The notes beneath the pieces are model-generated. The model made no database searches and had not been told where the DNA came from. It was given only the letters and a program-made list of their open reading frames with translations. The translations under genes and the position numbers were made by a program. From Siderastrea siderea (Eukaryota > Cnidaria > Anthozoa > Scleractinia > Rhizangiidae), in contig OZ034972.1 of assembly GCA_964030785.1 (NCBI GenBank), positions 50,414,538-50,478,537 on the forward strand: a stretch of DNA of 64,000 bases, written 5' to 3'. Shown here one piece after another: positions 21,738-32,945 of this stretch. Every line of letters begins with the position of its first letter. Position 1 is the stretch's first letter.

Positions 21738-23616
21738 ATGCAGCGTGGTACTGCTGCAGACAGAATGAGCGAAAATGATTCTAAAGTAGAATGGAAGAAG
21801 CCTAAATTCGAACCATCTATTATTCAGTGCACCACGGTCGATGGACAGAACATCAAGTGTGTTTCACTTGCCAGCCACGAAATGGTTCCATCCAAGTTTG
21901 AAGATTGGTTTGAGCAAAACGGCAAGCCAGCTAAACAGTTACTCAAGGAGTTCGCAGTGAAACAGGCTAACACCATGATTGCAAAAGGGAGAGAAAAACA
22001 CGGCAAAAGTGCTCCTACTGAAATCATTTCCGCATTGGGATCAGAGGAGGAAATTTATTCAATTGCTGACTGTGGAATGTTTGCTGCCATTTTTACAGCC
22101 TACAGCCGCCACTACAAACTCCGAACCTCGCCGGATGACTGGTGGTTTTGTGTCATCAAACGAGTTGCCTGTGCCATCGATAAGAACTCGCAGAAAAATT
22201 CCGTTCGCAATATGTTTGTCGATCACGAAGGAAAGAAAACCATTGAGATTCCGGTGGACGATCTTTCCATCCATACCGTCGATTACAGCCGGTTCTTTGA
22301 TCAAATAACCAAGGGAATTAAAGAAAACGTCAAAGTGCCCGAGTTTGTGGATGGAATGACAGCAGATTTTGGTACCACAACCGCGGTGCAGAAGATCGTC
22401 TCCCAGATTACACTGATGTTTTCAGTCAACCAATATTTCGACTTTGGCATTCTTTACGGGTGTGGAATTCCAGCAGTAGAGATGCTAGGAACTGAAGACG
22501 ATTGGAGGAAATTAACTACCAAATTAAAGGTACTGAAAACTCTGCTACAACCCATTAAGAACGACCTTGGCCTTCGATCGCAGTGGTGGGATGTGGTGGA
22601 AAAAGTGTTTTGGAAATTGCTGGAGACTTACCAGGGAAGGCCCGATGAAGAATGGTGGAGCCACATCGTGGATTATCAAAAAGAGTATGCCTCAGGTATT
22701 TGTCTTAACGACCATTCAGTTATTTAAGTTTTATTTAAATTTCATTCAAAAGATGTATCAGTAAAGAAGAAAGGTAGATTCGTTAGCCAGGTGGATTTGA
22801 AGAGAGGTTAAGGACAGAAGGCCTCCCTCCTATTTTACTTTGAATCAGCCAATAACAATTGAATCGAAAGGTGAACGTTAGTATGCAATTATCAATTGAC
22901 TATCCTAACATTTGTTAAGGTTATCCCGACAATTTCAAGGCTAAAGGCAAAATGAGAACAGTTTCGGCTTCATGAGATGAGTAAATGCTCTCTCAAAAAT
23001 TTGTTTTTCGTTAATTTAGAAGGACGATAATCAATTCCCGTTTCATCATTGTACGTTCTAAGCAAAAGCTATTTAACGTTTGGTCAATGACGACTGTTTC
23101 ACATACGAAATCAAACCTCCGGTCAATAGCTGAAGTGTTGCTTTTGAGTCTGTCAGACGAAATTCTAAAGTGTTGGCATTTAATTGAAAGTTACTGAGCA
23201 GTACTATTATTTAGTGCTGTTTGTTGCGATATTTGGCAAAACGAAATTAACTCATTTGATTGTTGCAATGTTGGCCCCTCTTTTGTTGTGGTCGATGGGT
23301 CCAGATCTACACAGTTAACAAGTGATCGTGTGTTTTATCCTCAGGGATTTACCCCACCGGTAAGAGTTACATCCGAGGATGGATCACGGATTTTTTGGAG
23401 CCTCGACGGGGTCCGTTTGAACCTGGTGATTTTACAAGTGGATTGGTCACTGTACCACTCACCATGAATCATCCATCTGGAGTCCAGGACACTGCCGCAC
23501 TTGTGGCAGGAATGCTGGGGTTTACTGTCCACAGGACACCCACTTCTGATGAGGTGACTGTGCAGCCATTCCAAGGATGGTCACTTATGCTAGCTGAAGA
23601 CTCACCTTTTGTATAA
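21738..23616 (+). CDS. DUF4419-type protein, two coding exons
   Basis: Exon 21738-22695 (donor CTCAG/GTATTT) joins exon 23345-23616 (acceptor TCCTCAG) in phase 1 and gives 409 residues. I recognise the layout of the DUF4419 family (Pfam PF14388). It has the His-Tyr-x-Leu-Arg-x-Ser-Pro-Asp-Asp-x-Trp block near residue 130, a Thr-Thr run near 213, the Tyr-Phe-x-Phe-x-x-x-x-x-Cys-Gly-Ile-Pro block near 235-245 followed by Gly-Thr-Glu-Asp-Asp-Trp, and a Gly-Trp-Ile strand early in exon 2. The family is common in fungi and scattered in animals, and has no established biochemical role. No signal peptide or membrane helix is seen, so it is probably intracellular. ATGs at 21738 and 21765 are both in frame and both have A at -3. 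AATAAA follows at 23968. Confidence 0.88.
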
Positions 23617-23967
23617 ACTAGGTGAACTGATAATACCGAACGGTTAAGTTGAACGCAGAGGACAATATAACCATCATGTTACTTTTTGTCGCCGGCTGTC
23701 TAGTTACTAGTGGAAATAACGTGTATTACCAGACAATTATAACCGGTAGAATGAACGTTTATATAGCTCAAAGAGACTCTTAGTTTTTATTTGTAGTTTA
23801 AGTTATCATATAATCCATAAACCGTACATGCCCTTATGTCATAAGCTTTCGTTAGCTATTAACTACCAATGTATTTTTGAACTCATTTTCGAGGAGCCGT
23901 GATTTTCTTCTATTGTGCCGGCCTTGGTCCTTAATGAGACTTGCTGTACTAGTTTCATATATTGGCT

Positions 23968-23973
23968 AATAAA
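23968..23973 (+). terminator. Polyadenylation signal of the DUF4419 gene
   Basis: AATAAA about 350 bases after the stop codon, with no closer signal in the 3' region. Confidence 0.55.
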
Positions 23974-23999
23974 CTTGGCCTTCTGCCACAGAACCAGCC

Positions 24000-25200
24000 G
24001 TGCAATCAGTGTGGTTCATTTGATTAAATTGCCTTCTAGAGCAGTTGGTGAGTTTTGTTACCTTTGCATTGGATGCATTGCCTGAGAAAGCAAACCATTT
24101 CACTTCTGAACCACAACACCTGGGGAGTTCAACTTCTCGGAATTCTGGGTAGGCAGGAAAGGTACATGTCTCTTAACCTTAACTGTACGTCATAACAATG
24201 TCTTCATTTTTCGAAGCCTCCCCGTACAAAACTTTATTGAGTACCCCCTCCCTCCCTCCAGAAGGAAGCAGCGGGTTATCTACGAAATTGAAGCTGATGT
24301 AAACAGTAGCGATGGAAATGTCTAGAACAGCTTAAATAATACTTACTTATTGCACCTTATTTGGCCTCTCCATCTGTCATGTCCTGTTCACTGATGTTGT
24401 CATAAAGAGTCAACTTTGCTGCATTTTCGATCGGAATTGGTTGGCATTGCCGTTGTTTCTAGTGCCCGTAATAACACGGTTAATAAACGATCTGTTTAGC
24501 GAGCGAAAAATCGAATATCCTACAAAATAAAACTATCCCACCTTTATAATTACTTTACTAGCGGTCTCTTGGTGCGTTCTGGTCGGTTAAAAAGCATATT
24601 TATCTCAGCTGTCTCTCGCTCTTTAGGCAATAAAGTAAAGGTAAGAAAGTTTTATTCCAGTAGGATTTTCGATTTTTTTTTTCAATTTCCCGTCGCTACT
24701 CGGCATTTCAAAAATCAATTGAAAAGCAGCAAAGTCCGTTACACGTTCGTAAAATCCCAGTACAAACCCTTGTAATTTACGCTATTATGTAACCAGGATT
24801 ATCATCGCGACACATAACAATTGTATAGTTTGGGTTGCCTGTGTACAGCACCTCAAAACTGAAACCTGGAGCCTTCGGACTTAACTACGCATGATCAGTC
24901 ATGCGCAAAAGAGAAAGGCTCTGGAGTCGACAAATCGGTCGACAAATCGCTGTACGGCATCGGAGCGACTGAATCGCTGGCAATTAACGCAAAAGGTGTG
25001 AAAATCACTGATCGCCGCGAATATCGCCACCTACTTTTCTGGGACGTTACCTTGACACATTTGAATATTATTCAAAACAAAACGAATGTTTGTAAACAGT
25101 TTTTTCCCTATATGGTGGTGAAATGGTGAAAGCTTTTATAGAAGTACTTTACGAAAGAAAAAATAACATCAGATTTTAACCAACGCATGAACTAACTTCT
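24000..25200. other. Intergenic stretch, likely holds the next gene's promoter
   Basis: No gene is supported. The last few hundred bases before 25213 are moderately GC-richer and end at the first exon of the small gene. A C-rich tract lies at about 24244-24260. Confidence 0.35.
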
Positions 25201-25212
25201 GACAACCGTGTC

Positions 25213-28200
25213 ATGATGCATTCTTCTAAGAGAGATGCGGAGTCGATCGAAGGTTTTGAGACAGGGATGCCTTATAACTTGAGAAAAAGACCGAAAGCGT
25301 CGGATCTTATGTCAGAATCCTCCCAGGTGAGAAGTTGATTTGTAACAAAAACAGTAAGAACTGAGCTTATTTCATGATTGACACATTTTCTTTTGTTATT
25401 CAACAACCTTTATTTAACTTACAACCCTGATGAATATTAACTAACTGAAAGTCCGGGGAGGGCTTGATTATGTAGCAGGGAAGAGCGGGGCTTATGAATT
25501 GAATTTATGAATATGAATGAGGGATTTATACGGATAAATCCCTCCTTTCAGGGATTTATACAGATAAATCCCTCATTTGAAGGAGTTACAGAAATAACTC
25601 AATTTAACCTTGCTCGTCCCGAGAAATTGAAATCCCTCCGGCTTTATTTATTCCAACAATAAAGTCATCTGCAAATGTTTTTCATTACAAAACAATATCG
25701 AGAAAAATAACAAAACTAATACACGAACCTTTTTAGTTGTGTCGCTTTCGGTTTATCCTTGAAGCTTCCCTCAGAAACTATTTTGCTTAATTCTTCCGCG
25801 CACGAATTTCTTGGAGCAGGCTCATCACTGCCTACTACTGGGTCGAAAATAGAATCCAAACTAAAATTGGGTTGTAGTATATCTTGCGAAAAACTATTTT
25901 GGGTCAGGAAAAGCTCTTCTTCGCTGTCCGTGATGTCCATAATGACAAAGCATAACCAAATGTTTGAAAGCCGTTCGTTCCGCCCTGGTGTACCGAAAAA
26001 AAACTCGTAAACAAGATCAAAAGAAAAGACCAATAATAGAACACATCAACCGAGAAACAAAGAAAATACAATGCATGGTCCCTTGTGGAGTCGGCAGAAT
26101 ATCAAAGTACAAAGAAGTCTATCGCTTTCCGCTGACAAATTCTCAAGACATCTTCTCACAGTCCTGTGAAAAATCATCCCACATTAGGTCGCTTTTATTG
26201 TCTCTGACTAGATCCGATGAAGGTGCGAGTGTACTAATTAGCCGGTATTTGTCTTCTTGAAGAAAAGGTCGTTATTTAAAGATCCTTCATGAATAATATC
26301 ATGAAATAAGTCAGATAAATACCTCGAACGTCGGTATTAATCCATATTAATCCATGTATATGGATTAATACCTCCGTTCTCGGTATTTATCTCTTACATA
26401 AAAAAATATTTCTCTAAAATCTAAAGTAAAAGAGGGGTTTTAATATTGGGGGCTAATCGTCCAGAAACTGGAGGCTAATTGTCTAAAGATCGGGGGCTAG
26501 TTGTCTGAGGCTAATTGTCTCGGGGGTGAGTTGGGGGACTTCAGTTCAAGGTGTACTAGCACTTCTACTGAATAATCCTTCTACTAACGAAGCATTTGAA
26601 AGTTGATGAATAGATATTTTGACCCGAGTTCTATTACGGGCTTGGCTCTTTAATTGTGCTAAACTGTAATTCTAAGGTTGAAATATACTCGCTGACAAAG
26701 CAAAGTGCAAATTCAAAATCTTTTGGGAATATTCTTTTGCATTCCGAAAATGAAATAGGTACCAAAGGAACAAGAATCGAAGGTCTTTTCCGTGCATTCC
26801 TTTCTGTCGCATAGTCCCAGAATAACACGCTTTCAAGGCTCCCGCAAAGGAAAGAGAAAACAAAGGAAACATTTACATTTACCATAAAATGCCTACCCTT
26901 AAAGACGATTAGAAATACAGGTGTGCATAGGGTGCATGGCGTACCTGTTTTGAGGTGAAGAGGTTTAATTGAAACTTGTCCTCTGAACACTTCTATTTAA
27001 AATAATGCAGTAGATGCATATTGATACCAGAAGTGGATGAAACGAGTGAAACTGAGAATGCCTTGTTTAATTAGGACTATTATTTCTTATATAGGGTGAA
27101 CCCAAGAAAACAAATAAACAAAGCAGAGTAGAGAGATATGTCGCACTGTTTGACACTGAGGTGGGTTTTGTGGATTGAAAACAATTACTTGCCCACTCTT
27201 ACATTCAAGCCAGGATTGTCCTGACTTTCTATTTAACAAATTGACCGCACTTTCCTATTGTCTGTACTCTTATTGATCATAGAAATGATGTCATAAAATG
27301 TTCAAAACTCAAGTGGACCCACAAGCCGCAGGCGAGTGGGTCCACTGCAAATCTTTGACAACTGGATTTTAAGAACTGGCATGGCACAACAGATTCGCAA
27401 CGCCAGACAGGATTGCGTTACCTTTTACGTCATTTTCATCATCCTCGCAGACCCAGGGGCAGATAGTCGGGGTGAGAGACAGATAAAGAGACGAAATCGG
27501 TGCGAGCGAAAGTTTACATGCAAAACGGGTGGGAGAGTCCCTGGGCGATTACCTTTAACGGACTAGTTCAAGAGACTATTTGCGTTCTTGCTTCTGATTG
27601 AGCACAAATTTTGATACATTGTAGTTTTTGTGGCCAATCAGCGATCAGCTTATTTCACCGTTCCTTTCGTGACGTCTTATACAGAGTGTAACTTTGCCAA
27701 ACCTTTTACCCAGATGTCATGCACTCGTGCGTACTGAAATCAACTTTCTGTCTCGATCGCTCGATAGGCCTTCCATCGAAGAAAGTTTTAGTAAAATGGG
27801 ACCCACAAAGCCGAGAAATCGAGAAATTTGGAAAGGGTACTCAAGGAAAAAGAAAACAAGTACGAAAATCAGATTGAGGTTTTGTGAAAAGTTCACACCT
27901 TAGGTGTGAGCTTTTAGAAGCGTGCAATTAGGACTTACGTGCGATCCACAACACGTCTTCGCGTTTGCTCCAAACTGCCACTTCTAAAAGTTCACAATAC
28001 CTCAATCTCATTATCGTAATTGTTGTTTTCTTTTTCCTTGAGTAGCCTTTCCAAATTTCTCGATTTCTCGGCTTTTTGGGCCCCATTTTACTAAAACTTT
28101 CTTGGGTGGTAGGCCTATTGAACAAGCCAAACAGAAAGTTGATTTCAGTGCGCACGAGTCTTGAGATCTGGGTAAAAGGTTTAGCAAAGTTACACTCTGT

Positions 28201-28908
28201 ATAAGACGTCACGAAAGGAACGGTGAAGTTAGCTGATCGCTGATTGGGCACAAAAAATACAATGCCTCAGAATTTGTGCTCAGAAGCAAGAACGCAAATG
28301 GGCTCTTGAACTAGTCCGTTAAATGTAATCGCCCAGGGGCTCTTCCGCCCGCCTTGTAAACTTTCGCTCACACCGACTTCGCCTCTTTTATCTGTCTCTC
28401 AGCCCGACTATCTGCCCCTGGGTCTCCAAGGATGCATTTTCATTATTGTTTGCACTCTTTAGTGACAATAGCACTAAACCAATCAGCGCGAGAGAATTTG
28501 CACATTTGTTTTTAAAAAAATGCTTCAGATAATTTCTAGAGAAGGAGTTAGCGGAATTATTTATACGGTTGAACATATCGGCTGAGCGACCACTCTCCAA
28601 AGTGACTAATTTTATGAAATCCCCTTCGAATAAGTTCCCGATCAAACGCCTTTTAGAAATTCTCGTATGGGGAGAAACTTTTTATATCACGATATTACGT
28701 ATTTATGATACGTTTGACAGAGACCTGTTTCGGCCGCAGAGACATCTTCCAGTCTTTTATAGTAGCGACCTTTTTACATTAGGAATCAGAGGAAAGCGGA
28801 GAGGAAGATATGCTCACTCAGGAAGAACTCGAGAAAACAGAGGGATGGAGGCTGTTAATGGCAGCCATAGATAGAAAGTATGGGAAATCAGACGCAGCCA
28901 AAAGCTAG
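25213..28908 (+). CDS. Small acidic-tail protein of about 101 residues, three exons
   Basis: Exon 25213-25326 (donor CCCAG/GTGAGA), exon 27095-27160 (ATATAG acceptor, donor GAG/GTGGGT) and exon 28783-28908 (ACATTAG acceptor, TAG stop) are all phase 0 and contain no stop when joined. The first exon holds a basic Asn-Leu-Arg-Lys-Arg-Pro-Lys stretch that could act as a nuclear signal. The second is short and basic, ending Leu-Phe-Asp-Thr-Glu. The third begins with an acidic Glu-Ser-Glu-Glu-Ser run and then a predicted helix with Glu-Glu-Leu-Glu-Lys and Gly-Trp-Arg-Leu-Leu. I do not recognise the family. An AATAAA at 29028 fits as its 3' end. The last exon resembles the one at 36126-36242. Further exons inside the introns cannot be excluded. 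Confidence 0.6.
25523..25590. repeat. Two adjacent hairpins of one type
   Basis: GAGGGATTTAT..ATAAATCCCTC occurs twice in a row (centres near 25536 and 25567). A related palindrome with 'ggtattaatcc..ggattaatacc' lies at 26330-26372, and 'gaggtatttcggataaatacctc' at 47728-47750. They look like one family of short palindromes in the first intron of the small gene and elsewhere. Confidence 0.6.
25729..25940 (-). CDS. Possible first exon on the opposite strand
   Basis: ATG at 25940 opens a frame of 70 codons with an acidic start (Asp-Ser-Glu-Glu-Glu) and a Ser/Asn/Asp-rich body, followed by an AAAG/GTTCGT junction at 25729. The composition looks coding, but no second exon was found. It lies in the first intron of the small gene between the palindromes, so it may belong to a transposon. 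Confidence 0.25.
27440..28434. mobile_element. 995-bp Mutator-type palindromic element, 9-bp duplication
   Basis: Nearly the whole element is an inverted repeat with arms of about 450 bases around a centre near 27940. Ends read CATCCTCGCAGACCCAGGGG and CATCCTTGGAGACCCAGGGG (reversed). The 9-mer CATTTTCAT is perfect at 27431-27439 and 28435-28443. Long inverted ends with a 9-bp duplication are the Mutator (MULE) signature. Both arms carry a copy of the same short ORF (Met-Gly-Pro-x-Lys-Pro-Arg-Asn-Arg), which is a by-product of the palindrome. The ends match the element at 44478-46882. It lies in the second intron of the small gene. Confidence 0.9.
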
Positions 28909-29027
28909 TTAACTACTAATGAAATGTTTAACTGAAAAGTTTGTTTCAATGGCCTCGTTAACTGGACTCGTGGATTTCATTTTGAATAACAGCTAGATGT
29001 GATTTTTATGTCGCATAATGTATTTGG

Positions 29028-29033
29028 AATAAA
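29028..29033 (+). terminator. Polyadenylation signal of the small gene
   Basis: AATAAA 120 bases after the TAG stop at 28906-28908. Confidence 0.55.
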
Positions 29034-29311
29034 GCGTAAGAATGTAAAATAGTAGACAGTAATAAAAGTCTAAAGCGACAGGCAATTCTGTCTGATCTGC
29101 TCTCACGTTTTGATTATCATCCCTCCCCAATTAGGTTATCTGAGCTTTCTTGTAGCTCCATGTACCCCTGAATTTTGTGAAATCTGTGTCTAAATCTGAT
29201 TTGGGCCTAAGTTTGTAGTTTCTTACTGTTTTACTTTAAATTAAAGATATTACCTTGGAGAGAGAAAAAAAAACACGTCGTAGAAGAGGGAGAAAATGAA
29301 AGTGCTTCAAC

Positions 29312-29351
29312 ATGGCAGACGCAATCATTAGTATTTTCACCACGTTTACAG
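29312..29351 (+). CDS. Candidate first coding exon
   Basis: ATG in a good context (AACATGGCAG) opens 13 codons that end at a strong donor (ACAG/GTAAGAAC). The peptide is Met-Ala-Asp-Ala followed by hydrophobic residues. It leaves phase 1. I could not identify its partner; the exons near 36 kb are phase 0, so a linking exon would be needed. Confidence 0.25.
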
Positions 29352-29689
29352 GTAAGAACTTGTGAATTACTTGCCTTCGCCCCATAAATTTTTAAGATCT
29401 GAGTATTGTACTTTACTTCAATTCCTTATTCGCGATGGAGGAAGGGGATATAAGTTGGTTGGAAGAAATCGCAACAAGGTCGTTTCACCCAGCTACCTAA
29501 TTCGTAAATAGACTAAACGGCTGCCACCGATATTTTTAGTATTGCAATTATTAATCAAGTATTAAAAGGTAAATTAGTGCTCTGCAACACTGGACGCATT
29601 ACTGCCGGAAACCTGTATCTAGCCGACTACCTGAAACGCAGTTTATTACATTGTTGTGTGCTCGTAATTTTTTTGCAATGAAGAAGCAG

Positions 29690-30165
29690 GAGAATGACTG
29701 ATCGCTCACAAAACTTTGTGATGACACTGACTGACGTTTCGACAACCTGAGCGGAAGTTATCATCAGAGTCAAGTGAATTGTGAATCGTCAGTAGATGTT
29801 ATAAGTCTGGTCGTTGTCCTGCTTGGTCGACGAACTCACGACGTTATTGGTCGTCTGTCTGGAAGCCGTGATGTCATTGGCTGTGAAGACTGTAAAACGT
29901 GATACAGGTGATAATTGTTGGCAACGGTTCAGTGGTGTTTGTTGTTTGTTCTAAGTTAGTAAACCAGCTTTCCAGAGTGATTCGTTGATAATAGTCCGTA
30001 CTGTAGGTAACGCATTTAGTAGAGTCCCAGTCGATTCTGCGGTTTGTTTGTAAATGTTGCTCAGCAATGTGATTGTTGATATCTCCATTTTTAGTCGCTC
30101 GTATGTGTTCAGTCAGTCGTATGTTCAAATTTCTGCCAGATTCAAACGTTGTCACCATGTAAGTA
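29690..30165 (-). mobile_element. Penelope-like element fragment, GIY-YIG endonuclease tail
   Basis: A minus-strand frame (30158-29874) has Arg-x-Leu-x-x-Arg-Leu-x-Glu-His near its start, then Asn-His-Ile-Ala-Glu-x-His and the Asp-Tyr-Tyr-Gln-Arg-x-x-x-Glu-Ser block. This is the C-terminal half of the GIY-YIG endonuclease attached to Penelope-type reverse transcriptases. Downstream (29700-29790) is the 'cgctcaggttgtcgaaacg' block common after such elements. The RT and the N-terminal part of the endonuclease are missing. Confidence 0.75.
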
Positions 30166-30403
30166 TTGGTTATCGCATTGACCTAGTGATATAAAGGATT
30201 AAGCTTGATTCTCACGCAAATTTCTAAAGTGTCCACAAAATTAGGCGAGTTTATGAAAACTTTGAAAAAAAAAGGAAAATTTGATACTTAATTGCACGAA
30301 GTCGCATTGCAATAACTTGCTTGTTTCTAGAGGGCAAAATTGTGTGGCACTAGGAAAACTAAACTGTCAGGCGAGGGTCGTAAAATAAACAGGCTAAAAC
30401 AGT

Positions 30404-31008
30404 TTATTCTAATGTTCTTTTTACATCCAGAGCAACCAAGATACTGTCCATAATGTTCATCGAGAAGAAGGACCGAACTCGTTGATAAAATCGATTAAAT
30501 CTGAAGCCATGAAAAATGTCATTTACCCGCTGTTTGAAGTTTTCGTCCCTCAGTCTTACATCAAAGGATACGGCAATCAACAAACCCAAGAGACCTTGTA
30601 GAGTATCGATAGAGTAATTCATCTTATTGCATTTGACTGTCTCCTTTCCGCTCAAAGTATCCTGACTTTTCCTTTACACAGTCTGTGCTTTTTACTTAAC
30701 GTTGCATGAAGCCATATGTAACTGAAGGGGTGCATAGGTTCTCGGCCACCATGATTGATTTTAATGAAACTGACAATTTAATCACAGAGTAGGTTTGTCA
30801 ATTTAAATGCAAAAAATTTAATTGGTTTTTTCAAGCCACCAAAATTTGGTTTGCAATTTCTTCTCAAACTTTGATCTGATGTTCTTTCCTTCTCGATCAA
30901 ATAACTTGGGTGGAGAGTCAAAACATTGAGGAACTTCGAAGTAGGCGTTGTGTTTGAAACTTTGAAGTCAACTGGTTGCCGGCAAGGCGCACTTGACCAC
31001 CCGGCCAA
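30404..31008 (-). other. Two unassigned minus-strand frames
   Basis: Frames at 30655-30404 (83 codons, with an amphipathic C-terminal half) and 31008-30778 (76 codons) have fairly protein-like composition and no low-complexity runs. I do not recognise them and found no convincing splice structure linking them. They may be remains of one repeat, just before the tandem element that begins at 31020. Confidence 0.25.
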
Positions 31009-31019
31009 CCAATAATAAG

Positions 31020-32408
31020 TATTATTAAAAACTGGACTAGGTATATTGGATTTCTAGCATTTTGATTGGCTCAACGGAGCTAGGCTATCAGCTCATATAC
31101 CTGCTGCGACCAAATATGGTCAATGAACACTCAACAACAAAGTGAGCTGAAAGTTTTTTCCTCGCCAGGAACCCGGCGAGAAAAATGGACGAGAAAAATC
31201 ACTTGCCAGCAAATTTAAATTAAGCAGAAATTCCAACAACGTCACCAACAAGCATCACCAACAGCGTCCTCTAACACAAGTCAAAATTGATTGAAGAAAC
31301 TGTGCAGAAATAGAAATTTAAGCATTAAGCGCGGTGTTTACAATTAATTTCTTTCATCGATCGTCACGTCGATCATTGAAATTAAAAAACGGTAGGTTTT
31401 ATCAGAAAGGATTTTCACTTCAAAATATCAAGACAAGAAACAAAATAAAAGACAGTGAAATGGGGCAGAAGCATGTAATAAAAACTATCACACATTCATG
31501 GCGAGTCGGTGCAAAAATCATGAAGCAATCTAAACAAGTACTATAAAAAATACAGCTGCAAACTGCCAAGAAGGAAGGAAGGGTGAGACTGTTTTTCGGC
31601 TTTAACACGCAAAATTGACACTGGTTTACCTGCACTCGTTGTAGCTCTGTGTTCCAATAGGTCCAAGTGCTCAAATAGAAATCGGATGCCATGTAAACGA
31701 AGTTGAATCGCTTTTTCAGTTGTTTGAATGTTGTTTTTACCATTCCGTCCGCAACCTCTAAACTGAGAACCACTGCATTTTGCGCTTTGCGTTTAACAAA
31801 CTATGATGGTGAATTCTAATGTTCCTCGCTACAGTAATCGTGCTTATTAGCTGCGTAGAAATTACCTCTTCAAGGTCAACTGTTCAAATTTGTTCTGTCT
31901 TCAGTTCGATCAAACACGTAAATGATGGCTCCATTGTGCGAACAGCCGATTACAAACTTGTTCAGTTTCAACTCCAGCAGCTATATGGTGAAATTGTACA
32001 GCTTCAATCCGCTTTGAACGATGATTACAACAATGTTTCAGGAAAAATCAAACATGTACCATATTTCTGAGCCAATAATTAGAAGATTTTTTTCCAAAAC
32101 TTGTGCTACTTTGTTCACTTTCGAGCAGTTTTCATTGATTCATTCAGCTTTGCAATGAAACGCTACAACACTTCGCAAGGTTTTGGCGCCTTTTTCGTTC
32201 AGTCATGTGATCGATTCTCGTTCCGTTTAAATTTCTTTTCTCATTTTTCCCGTTCTTTCTTGATTTTTTTTAAATAGTGGTTAAGTTTTTAATAAAACAA
32301 TTATTCTACTCGGGCTTGCTGGATATCAAATGATTATAACCAACTCGGCGCTACGCGCCTCGTTGGTTATCTATCATTCGATATCCAGCGCGCCCTCGTA
32401 GAATAATT
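31020..32408. mobile_element. 1.39-kb repeat, tandem copy 1, ending in a large hairpin
   Basis: It starts 'attattaaaaactggactag' and ends '..gtagaataattgtta'. The next copy starts at once with the same 'attattaaaaactgg'. The last 110 bases form a near-perfect palindrome (about 32296-32402), with 'ggcgc ta cgcgcc' in the centre. Short frames inside (for example 31819-32070) begin with a hydrophobic stretch but have no recognisable domain. I cannot place the superfamily. Confidence 0.7.
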
Positions 32409-32945
32409 GTTAATTATTAAAAACTGGACTAGGTATATTGGATTTCTAGCATTTTGATTGGCTCAACGGAGCTAGGCTATCAGCTCATATACCTGCTCCG
32501 ACCAAATATGGTCAATGAACACTCAACAACAAAATGAACAAATGAGCTGAAAGTTTTTTCCTCGCGAGCAACCCGACGAGAAAAATGGACGAGAAAAATC
32601 ACTTGCCAGCAAATTTAAATTAAGCAGAAATTCCAACAACGTCACCAACAAGCATCACCAACAGCGTCGTCTAACACAAGTCAAAATTGTTTGAAGAAAC
32701 TGTGCAGAAATAGAAATTTAAGCATTAAGCGTTGTGTTTACAATTAATTTCTTTCATCGATCGTCACGTCGATCATTGAAATTGAGCAAACGGTAGGTAT
32801 TATCAGAAAGGATTTCCACTTCAAAATATCAAGACAAGACATAAAATTAAACACAATGAAATGGGGCTGGAGCATTTAATAAAAACTATCACACATTCAT
32901 GGTGAGTCGGTGCGAAAATCATGAAGTAGTCTAAACAAGTGCTAA

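Noticed and set aside
26634..26990. 118-codon minus-strand frame
   Set aside because: No splice context or recognisable domain; an overlapping frame of similar length exists.
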